Source of the DNA: an uncultured Eubacteriales bacterium
GTDB lineage: Bacteria > Bacillota_A > Clostridia > Lachnospirales > Lachnospiraceae
NCBI GenBank assembly: GCA_900321365.1
Contig: ONVT01000320.1
Location: forward strand, 1 to 10,447
Length of the DNA stretch: 10,447 bases
Direction: 5' to 3'
The notes beneath the pieces were generated by a model. That model saw nothing but the letters and a program-made list of their open reading frames with translations, was not told the origin of the DNA and made no database searches. The translations under genes were made by a program, and so were the position numbers. Positions 1 through 5,407 of this stretch are shown one piece after another. Numbering within the stretch: position 1 is the first letter of the stretch; every line of letters starts with the position of its first letter.

Positions 1-84
1 ATGTTCTCTCCTGTATATATTCTGTATATATTCGTTTTTCAGCCTGTCGCGAACGGCAGTTATTCTGTCTGCGGATCAGGCACT
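1..84 (-). promoter_or_regulatory. Leader of the next minus-strand gene (off the window)
   Basis: This short stretch follows the mutY stop codon in the direction of transcription. Read on the minus strand it is AT-rich, contains two TATATA boxes, and ends in AGGAG (positions 12-8), five bases before an AT at the very edge. That AT would become ATG if the next base outside the window completes it. I therefore infer that another gene starts at or just beyond the left edge. No convincing -35 pairs with the TATATA boxes, and no hairpin with a T-run ends the mutY transcript, so read-through from mutY is possible. The identity of that gene cannot be seen. Confidence 0.35.
11..32. repeat. 11-bp tandem direct repeat, two copies
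   Basis: CTGTATATATT occurs twice back to back, at 11-21 and 22-32, without mismatch. It lies directly upstream of the ribosome binding site of the putative next gene. It may duplicate a -10-like TATATA element or simply be an AT-rich slippage product. Confidence 0.8.
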
Positions 85-1320
85 TCAAGAATTGCCGATC
101 GTTACGGAAGAATCATCCCCGGTTCTTCTGATATCAAGGTATGCGGCATACCGGGCAAATGCAGTTGGTATAGAGTACTCTTTCTCTATCTTTTTGATCT
201 CAACCGGCAGATATTCGAATCTGTCTTCTATATTCTCCCCTGCCTCACCAGGTTCACCCGGAAGCTGACTGCGTCCTGCCTGCTCTGCCCTCTCTTCCTC
301 GTCGGCTTCACTCTGAAGCAATCCATATCCGGTCTCTTCCATCTCCTCCACGAGAACCAGATAGCCTGTCATGTGCCACTCGACATGGGTAAACACATGC
401 TTTGCCGAAGGCAGTGGCCGGATTCTGACCGCTGACACACCAATCTTCCCGGCCAGGGAAAGCACCTGATCCTGCGTCAGATGGCCATCGGCGTTCGGTA
501 ACTCCCACATACCGGCGAGAAGACCGCTGTGCGGCCTTTTCCGGATCAGGGCTCGTGAAGTATCCCGGATCACAAGGATCGTCTTTTGTTCGATCCTCCT
601 GGCCTTCTTCTTTTTCCTCACCGGGATGGAACCAGTCAGCCCCTTCTCTTTTGCTGCGCACAACTCCCTGACGGGACATCCGCCGCAGACAGGATCCCCG
701 TTTGGCAGGCAGACCACTGCTCCGAGTTCCATAAGCGCCTGGTTGAAGTCCCCGGGAAGGACAGTCTCCCTCTCCCTTTCGAGAAATGAGCGGATCAGAT
801 CCTCGACCTCCGCCTTTACTCCGGGCTCATCTACGCAGCATTCAAGCGCCGCAGTCCGTGAGATGACGCGGAGGACATTTCCATCCACCGCAGGAGAGGG
901 AAGAGAAAAAGCAATGGACGCAATGGCACCGGCTGTGTAGGAGCCGATTCCCGGGAGGCTTTTCAGTGTCTTCTCATCGGAAGGCATCTCACCTCCATGC
1001 TGCTCCAGGATAATCTGTGCAGCCTTTCTCAGGTTGCGCGCCCGGCTGTAGTAACCGAGCCCTTCCCAGAGCTTCAGAAGCCGATCCTCCTGACACTGCG
1101 CAAGACTCCGGATATCAGGAAGCTCCATGACAAACCGATGAAAATACGGCTTGACTGCTTCCACGCGGGTCTGCTGAAGCATGATCTCACTGACCCAAAC
1201 ATAGTAAGGCAGCGGATCCCTTCTCCACTCCAGGTCCCGGCGATTTTCTCCGTACCAGGAAAGGAGCGGCCTGCAGATCCGCTGCAAGGATTCACTCTCC
1301 TGTATTCTATCAGAAATCAT
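85..1320 (-). CDS. mutY: A/G-specific adenine DNA glycosylase MutY
   Basis: This is the base-excision repair enzyme that removes adenine mispaired with 8-oxoguanine. Visible features in the 411 residues: the VWVSEIMLQQTRV motif with the catalytic Glu45; the helix-hairpin-helix LPGIGSYTAG (122-131); VDGNV with the catalytic Asp146; and four cysteines for a 4Fe-4S cluster (C204, C212, C215, C221). The first cysteine gap is seven residues rather than the six of E. coli. I recall the longer gap from clostridial homologues. A C-terminal NUDIX-like 8-oxoG recognition domain follows (about 245-395), with HVFTHVEW around 308-315 as the FSH-type motif. A charged, low-complexity insertion (about 328-366, rich in E, G and A) interrupts it. 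The start at 1320 overlaps the kinase stop as ATGA, which suggests translational coupling. A TTG at 1287, nine bases after AGGAG, is an alternative start that matches where many MutY proteins begin. Confidence 0.95.
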   Translation of the reverse strand: MISDRIQESESLQRICRPLLSWYGENRRDLEWRRDPLPYYVWVSEIMLQQTRVEAVKPYFHRFVMELPDIRSLAQCQEDRLLKLWEGLGYYSRARNLRKAAQIILEQHGGEMPSDEKTLKSLPGIGSYTAGAIASIAFSLPSPAVDGNVLRVISRTAALECCVDEPGVKAEVEDLIRSFLERERETVLPGDFNQALMELGAVVCLPNGDPVCGGCPVRELCAAKEKGLTGSIPVRKKKKARRIEQKTILVIRDTSRALIRKRPHSGLLAGMWELPNADGHLTQDQVLSLAGKIGVSAVRIRPLPSAKHVFTHVEWHMTGYLVLVEEMEETGYGLLQSEADEEERAEQAGRSQLPGEPGEAGENIEDRFEYLPVEIKKIEKEYSIPTAFARYAAYLDIRRTGDDSSVTIGNS

Positions 1321-3824
1321 TGATTATTCAAGTCCAACAGCAGGTCATACAGCGTTTCCGGACGGATCGGTTTGGCAATATGCCCTGTCATACCGGCTCT
1401 CGAAGCCCTTCGGACATCCTCCGTCTCCACATCCGCGCTCAGGGCATAGATGGGAATTGACCCGGCGTCCTCACGATCCATGGAACGGATCTCAGAGGCG
1501 GCTTCATATCCGTTCATGATGGGCATGCGAAGATCCATCAGGATCACCTGGAAAGTCCCCTTCGGCTCCCGCGCAAACACATCGACAGCCTGCTGTCCGT
1601 CGGTGACACAGTCGCAGATGACCCCTTTTCTGGAAAGGATCGTGCGTACGACCTCCATGTTCATGTCACTGTCCTCGGCAATCAGTACGCGCATCCCCTC
1701 AAGAGAGCTGTAATCCTTCTCGGACTCCACGTTCTCTTTGCTCTCGCCGACCCTCACGTCGATGGGGAGGAAGGCACTGATTACCGTTCCCCGGCCCTCT
1801 TCTGAACGAATCTCTATGAATCCGCCCATCTGTTCCACATTGTTTCGGACTATTGTAAGCCCGAGCCCGGTTCCCTCCTGGGCGCCCAGGTGGAGCGGAT
1901 CCGGATGCTCCTGGACAAAAGGCTCGAACATAATCTTCTGGAAATCCTTGCTGATGCCGACGCCAGTGTCACTGACACAAATCCTGAAATTGCATCCGTT
2001 ATTGCGCTCTGCCAGATGCTCGATGTCAAGACTGACATGTCCACCCTGCGGTGTAAACTTTACCGCATTCGTAAGGAGGTTCAGGATGATCCTCTGCAGC
2101 TTCATCTGGTCGACCCGGATCGGAAGGCTGCCGTCTTCGATTGAGCAGGAAAAATGAACCCGCTTCTTGCGCGCGGTTTCACTCACGGACGCGATCACGC
2201 TCTGTGTTATCTTGTCAAATGTCGTCGGAACCGGGTTGATCCTTGTCTTTCCGCTGATGATCCTGGACACATCCAGGGTATCGCTGACCAGGCCGGTCAG
2301 AAGCATCCCGGAGGAACGGATTTTCTCCAGGTAATCCGTACGCTTTGCCTCGTCCTTCTCACTCAGGGCAAGGTCCGTGTATCCGATGATGCTGACCAGA
2401 GGGGTTCTGAGGTCATGGCTGACCGAGGAGAGGAACTGACCTATCGCGCTTGACTGGGACTCCGCCTTGCGGCGCCTGATCTCGGCATCTGAGAGCCGCT
2501 TCTGGCTTCTGACCAGGCTGCCCAGCCTCTGCCGGTCAACGATCAGCAGAACCAGGATAATAAGCAGCAGCAGGATCACCACGATAACCGGCCTCAGAAT
2601 GAAAGCATTCTCCTCCCAGAACCCCTTTTTGTCATTGACATAGAAGGTTTCGGCGGGAAGGTCGGACTTGCTGATGCCGTAACGCTTGAGCAGGGATGCG
2701 TCAAACAGATAATGTCCCTCCATATCTTCGACGTTCATCTTCGACATGTCCGCGCCGTCCAGTACATCCATCACGATATCCGCGGTGCGTGCCCCTGCTT
2801 CCTCATAGGATCCTCCGCAGCCGCCCAGCACGCCCATGCCGACGCCTCCCTGATCCGGTCTGAACAGGGGATCCTCCGTGAGATCGGTCAGAAAATGATA
2901 GGACTCCTCCGTTCCATAGATATGCCCGTCCTTATCCTGTGTGAAATTCAGGCAGAGCAGAATCGTATCATCCCCGCAGGAGGAGATCTTCTCCACGATC
3001 TCGTCCCGGGTAAGCTCCATCATGTCCAGAAGCTCATAATCCAGATCGATTCTGTTCTCGATATCCAGAAACTGCTCGGACAGAGCCAGGCCCGTCAGGG
3101 AATGATCCGAGATTCCCACCACACGCGTTGCCTCCGGGTACAGTTTCTTCGCAAGATCCACGGTCTCATCGCCAAAGGAATTCTCATAGATACCCGTGAT
3201 GAGCGGATCCTGAGCCGTCTCTTCTGCCCTCTCCCTGGAATTGATGTTGTTGAAAATGACAGGTATTCCGGCGAAACTGCTTTCCCTGTGCTTCATGACA
3301 TAGTCAAGCGCGTCGTCATCCACCGCTATGACCGCATCATAGTTTTCTTTCTCCTGAAGCAGGGCGATATGCTCTTCAGTGATCTCCTCGGAACGAATCT
3401 TGTCGATGTTCTTGGTGTCCATAAACACAAGATCCAGCCGGACAGAAGGATCCATGCGGTTCACAAGCCCGCGGTAGATATCCCCCTCTACCTGCCAGCT
3501 GGGCGTGTAGGAGAACAGAACCAGCACATGCTTTGGCTGCGTACCTGCTCCGGAAGCTCTTTCCGTCCCGGTTTCCGGCTCCGTCTCTGATACAGCCGCC
3601 AGTTCTCCTGCTTCATCCGCCAGCGTCCCGGACGAGTTTTTTTCTGCCTCTGTCTCTGATACGGCTTTCCGCTCCCCGGCCTCATCCGCCAGCGTCCCGG
3701 ACCCATAACAAGACACGGGAAGAACCATCAAAAAAAACAGCAGTCCTGCGGCCAGTTTCCTGTGGAAACCGGCTGCAGGGCTCCTGCCATGATCTCGATT
3801 TAACATTCTTTTTCCGGTCAGCAT
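1317..3824 (-). CDS. Hybrid sensor histidine kinase with substrate-binding-like sensor and receiver domain
   Basis: An 835-residue membrane kinase. Order of parts: N-terminal hydrophobic segment (about 24-38; it ends in LPVSC, which only loosely resembles a lipobox); a low-complexity linker holding a 23-residue tandem duplication (42-87); an extracytoplasmic domain (about 98-395) resembling the ABC_sub_bind family of periplasmic-binding folds, starting HVLVLFSYTPSW; a transmembrane helix (about 409-430); a short coiled linker without an obvious HAMP; HisKA with H470 in SVSHDLRTP; HATPase with N586, D619 in SDTGVGIS and GTGLGL (651-656); and a receiver (about 711-830) with acidic E717/D718, phospho-acceptor D764, S796 and K818. 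All catalytic residues are present. AAGGAG seven bases before the ATG at 3824 supports the start. There is no Hpt or DNA-binding output domain and no neighbouring regulator, so phosphoryl transfer must go to a partner elsewhere. The ligand is unknown. It is the first gene of an operon with mutY. Confidence 0.9.
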   Translation of the reverse strand: MLTGKRMLNRDHGRSPAAGFHRKLAAGLLFFLMVLPVSCYGSGTLADEAGERKAVSETEAEKNSSGTLADEAGELAAVSETEPETGTERASGAGTQPKHVLVLFSYTPSWQVEGDIYRGLVNRMDPSVRLDLVFMDTKNIDKIRSEEITEEHIALLQEKENYDAVIAVDDDALDYVMKHRESSFAGIPVIFNNINSRERAEETAQDPLITGIYENSFGDETVDLAKKLYPEATRVVGISDHSLTGLALSEQFLDIENRIDLDYELLDMMELTRDEIVEKISSCGDDTILLCLNFTQDKDGHIYGTEESYHFLTDLTEDPLFRPDQGGVGMGVLGGCGGSYEEAGARTADIVMDVLDGADMSKMNVEDMEGHYLFDASLLKRYGISKSDLPAETFYVNDKKGFWEENAFILRPVIVVILLLLIILVLLIVDRQRLGSLVRSQKRLSDAEIRRRKAESQSSAIGQFLSSVSHDLRTPLVSIIGYTDLALSEKDEAKRTDYLEKIRSSGMLLTGLVSDTLDVSRIISGKTRINPVPTTFDKITQSVIASVSETARKKRVHFSCSIEDGSLPIRVDQMKLQRIILNLLTNAVKFTPQGGHVSLDIEHLAERNNGCNFRICVSDTGVGISKDFQKIMFEPFVQEHPDPLHLGAQEGTGLGLTIVRNNVEQMGGFIEIRSEEGRGTVISAFLPIDVRVGESKENVESEKDYSSLEGMRVLIAEDSDMNMEVVRTILSRKGVICDCVTDGQQAVDVFAREPKGTFQVILMDLRMPIMNGYEAASEIRSMDREDAGSIPIYALSADVETEDVRRASRAGMTGHIAKPIRPETLYDLLLDLNNQ
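3564..3701 (-). repeat. 69-bp in-frame tandem duplication in the kinase N-terminus
   Basis: Codons for residues 42-64 and 65-87 repeat with a period of exactly 69 bases. Both copies encode SGTLADEAGE followed by an AVSETE-like stretch. The duplication lies in the linker between the N-terminal hydrophobic segment and the sensor domain. Because the period is a multiple of three, copy number can change without a frameshift. An A7 run on the coding strand (plus-strand T7 at 3637-3643) lies inside the first copy, near the junction between the two. A T8 run (plus-strand A8 at 3730-3737) lies in the hydrophobic segment. Confidence 0.85.
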
Positions 3825-3896
3825 AAACCTGCTCCTTCATGAACTGCCCGTCACCTGCATGCAGCAGAATACGGCGTCGGTTCAGAAACCGCTTTT

Positions 3897-3925
3897 ATTA
3901 TAGCAGGTTTATGGTTGCATGGCAA
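3897..3925 (-). promoter_or_regulatory. Sigma-A promoter of the kinase-mutY operon
   Basis: On the minus strand, TTGCCA (3925-3920) is separated by 17 bases from a consensus TATAAT (3902-3897), which is preceded by TGC as an extended -10. Transcription would begin near 3890, leaving a leader of about 65 bases before the start codon. The transcript would open with a small stem-loop (CGGTT/AACCG, 3878-3891), and a 10-bp palindrome CTGCATGCAG lies at 3855-3864 in the leader. An inverted repeat GTTGC-N3-GCAAC (3914-3926) overlaps the -35 and could bind a regulator. Confidence 0.75.
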
Positions 3926-3934
3926 CAGAGAGAA

Positions 3935-3948
3935 CGAACATATGTTTC
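3935..3948. promoter_or_regulatory. Putative LexA/DinR SOS box
   Basis: CGAACATATGTTTC matches, at every position, the Bacillus subtilis DinR/LexA consensus as I recall it (CGAACRNRYGTTYC). Its core is the palindrome AACATATGTT. It sits between the lacI stop and the kinase promoter, nine bases upstream of the -35, roughly -45 to -58 from the predicted start site. Most characterised LexA boxes overlap the promoter or lie downstream of it, so the upstream location is less usual. Binding and SOS control are inferred, not shown. Confidence 0.55.
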
Positions 3949-3973
3949 ATCGACGGTGGATCGTTGTTTCAGG

Positions 3974-4987
3974 TCAGGCAAGTTTCTGAACCGAGCCTCC
4001 CTCAAGCAGGTGTCCCTCGATCAGGCACTTCTCAATCAGGGTAGTCTTCGGCGTCTCGATCAGTGCGATCAGTTCCTTCGCGGCCTTCTCACCGATCTCC
4101 TTTGTATCCTGTTTCAGCGTAGTCAGCTTCGGATACAGGGCCTGGGACATGGGAATACCGTCGTATCCCACAATCGAGATATCCTCCGGAATGCGCAGCC
4201 CTGCCTCCTGCACCGCGTGATAAGCGCCGACCGCCGAATAATCATCCGGGGTGAATACGCAGGTCGGCCGGTCCTTCAGCTGCAGGAGCTCTTCCATTCT
4301 CCGCATGGTCATCTCGTCGTCGCGGTATCTGGACTTCAGGATATATGCGTCCGGGGCGCTGATTCCATGGAAATACAATGTCCTGTGAAAGCTGGAAACT
4401 CTGTCCCGGGTCACAGAATTTTCATCTCCGTGGATATACGCGATCTTCTTATGCCCCATTCCGCAGACATAGTCGACAAGGTCTCTCATTCCTTTGACAT
4501 TGTCGGAAACGATCGCGATCCTCCCGTCGAAGGTGAAGTCAATGGTGACTACCGGAAGGCTTGAGCGCACCAGCTCGAGAACCTCCGGCGTGGTAAAATC
4601 AATATTCGCGATTACTACGCCATCCAGCCCCCTGTACCGGCAATGTTCATAGTAACTCATCCTTCGGTTCGCAACCATGTTCATCGAGGTAAAAGTGATA
4701 TCATATCCCCGGTTTTCCGCCGTCACCTTGAAGCTGTCAAGAATCGCGGCAAAATAATCGTGTGTCAGGCCGCTGTGCAGATTATCCGAAAAGAGAATCC
4801 CGAGGTCATAGGTTCTGTTTGTCTTCAATGCACGGGCAGAGGAATTCGGGAAATACCCCATTTCTTTTGCGACTGCCTGGATATGCTCTTTCTTCTGCTT
4901 ACCGATATCGCTGTAATCATTGAGTGCCTTACTGACAGTCGCCACTGATACATTGCACCTGTCGGCGATATCCTTCATCGAAACCAT
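3974..4987 (-). CDS. LacI-family transcriptional repressor, likely of the cellobiose phosphorylase gene
   Basis: A 337-residue regulator. The start at 4987 is chosen because AGGAGG lies six bases before this ATG and translation then begins MVSMKDIADR, as usual for the family. An in-frame GTG at 5053 would add 22 atypical residues. The LacI helix-turn-helix is at about 4-24 (MKDIADRCNVSVATVSKALN). The hinge helix is at about 48-59, with NSSARALKT containing the minor-groove leucine (L54). The rest is a periplasmic-binding-type effector domain, including VVIANIDF, a TPDDYSAVGAYHA segment and ISIVGYDGIPMS, typical of sugar-responsive members. It is divergent from the GH94 phosphorylase gene across a region with three LacI-type palindromes. 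It probably represses both genes, with cellobiose or a related sugar as the likely inducer. The effector is inferred from context only. No clear terminator follows the gene, so some read-through into the kinase operon is possible. Confidence 0.92.
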   Translation of the reverse strand: MVSMKDIADRCNVSVATVSKALNDYSDIGKQKKEHIQAVAKEMGYFPNSSARALKTNRTYDLGILFSDNLHSGLTHDYFAAILDSFKVTAENRGYDITFTSMNMVANRRMSYYEHCRYRGLDGVVIANIDFTTPEVLELVRSSLPVVTIDFTFDGRIAIVSDNVKGMRDLVDYVCGMGHKKIAYIHGDENSVTRDRVSSFHRTLYFHGISAPDAYILKSRYRDDEMTMRRMEELLQLKDRPTCVFTPDDYSAVGAYHAVQEAGLRIPEDISIVGYDGIPMSQALYPKLTTLKQDTKEIGEKAAKELIALIETPKTTLIEKCLIEGHLLEGGSVQKLA

Positions 4988-5123
4988 AGCAGTCCTCCTC
5001 ATCACAGATGTCACAGATGTTGGTTTTCCGGCATCTCTCCTCGACGATCCCACGGTGTTTGCTTCGTGACAGTTCCTTAATGACTGTCGTGCCGAACGAC
5101 ACTGCAGGTCAGACCGGTTTGCT

Positions 5124-5139
5124 ACGAAAACAATTTCGT
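5124..5139. promoter_or_regulatory. LacI-type operator in the lacI leader (imperfect)
   Basis: ACGAAA-ACAA-TTTCGT is an inverted repeat with 6-bp arms and a 4-bp centre. Its CGAAA/TTTCG arms resemble LacI-family operators. It lies about 39 bp (centre to centre) from the 5165-5176 palindrome, on the transcribed side of the lacI promoter, and could serve as an auxiliary operator. Confidence 0.45.
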
Positions 5140-5163
5140 TAAAGAACTCTCCTTTCGAGCCTG

Positions 5164-5177
5164 TGAAAACGTTTTCG
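5164..5177. promoter_or_regulatory. LacI-type operator or cre site at the lacI promoter
   Basis: The core GAAAACGTTTTC (5165-5176) is a perfect 12-bp palindrome with the central CG typical of LacI-family operators. The 14-mer also fits the CcpA cre consensus TGWAANCGNTNWCA at all but the last base, so carbon catabolite control is an alternative or addition. It starts eight bases downstream of the lacI -10 box and so covers the predicted transcription start. This fits autorepression. Confidence 0.7.
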
Positions 5178-5184
5178 TAGCGCT

Positions 5185-5214
5185 ATTATAACGTAATGTT
5201 TCGCAAAAAATCAA
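5185..5214 (-). promoter_or_regulatory. Promoter of the lacI-family gene
   Basis: On the minus strand, TTGATT (5214-5209) and a consensus TATAAT (5190-5185) are separated by 18 bases. The predicted start near 5178 gives a leader of roughly 190 bases before the ATG at 4987. That leader carries the second palindrome (5124-5139) and a small hairpin, GACAGT/ACTGTC (5068-5088). Confidence 0.65.
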
Positions 5215-5320
5215 CGGACTGTCTATTAAATAATCTTTTCCCGCAAACGATTTGACACTTTACACAGTTTTCGTCCCGAAATTTTGGTGATATTTCACAG
5301 TATTTCTGCGGGAAAATCGA

Positions 5321-5349
5321 TTGCTTTTCTGTAGAATTCAGATTATACT
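5321..5349 (+). promoter_or_regulatory. Promoter of the cellobiose phosphorylase gene
   Basis: TATACT (5344-5349, one mismatch to the -10 consensus) lies 17 bases after TTGCTT (5321-5326, a weak -35). Transcription would start near 5356, with about 50 bases of leader. A TTGACA at 5252-5257 looks better as a -35, but no -10 lies at a suitable distance. The weak -35 suggests help from an activator or simply modest strength. The gap between this promoter and the lacI promoter (about 5215-5320) holds one small inverted repeat, TTTCG-TCC-CGAAA (5269-5281), and nothing else I recognise. Confidence 0.55.
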
Positions 5350-5365
5350 GCAAATATAGTGCTAC

Positions 5366-5378
5366 TTAAACGTTTTCC
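5366..5378 (+). promoter_or_regulatory. LacI-type operator downstream of the phosphorylase promoter
   Basis: TTAAACGTTTTCC contains the palindrome AAACGTTT (5368-5375) and shares AAACGTTTTC with the operator at 5165-5176. It sits about 10-22 bases after the predicted start, where a bound repressor would block elongation or open-complex formation. It lies about 201 bp centre to centre from the 5165-5176 site, a spacing compatible with repression by looping. Confidence 0.6.
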
Positions 5379-5407
5379 TAAATTTCCCTCAAAAAGGAGA
5401 ATCTTCC

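Noticed and set aside
2712..3590. Plus-strand 292-residue frame antisense to the kinase
   Set aside because: The opposite strand encodes a complete kinase with all motifs. The antisense product has no recognisable domain or ribosome binding site.
3878..3901. Plus-strand hairpin CGGTT/AACCG followed by TTTTATTATA as a terminator
   Set aside because: No plus-strand gene ends here, the stem is only 5 bp, and the T-rich part is explained by the minus-strand -10 box.
5011..5034. Possible seven-codon upstream ORF (MPENQHL) in the lacI leader
   Set aside because: An AGGAG lies only two bases before the ATG, too close for normal initiation, and nothing in the peptide suggests attenuation.
5252..5257. 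Consensus-like TTGACA as the phosphorylase -35
   Set aside because: No -10 hexamer lies 16-18 bases downstream. The TTGCTT/TATACT pair at 5321-5349 is better placed.
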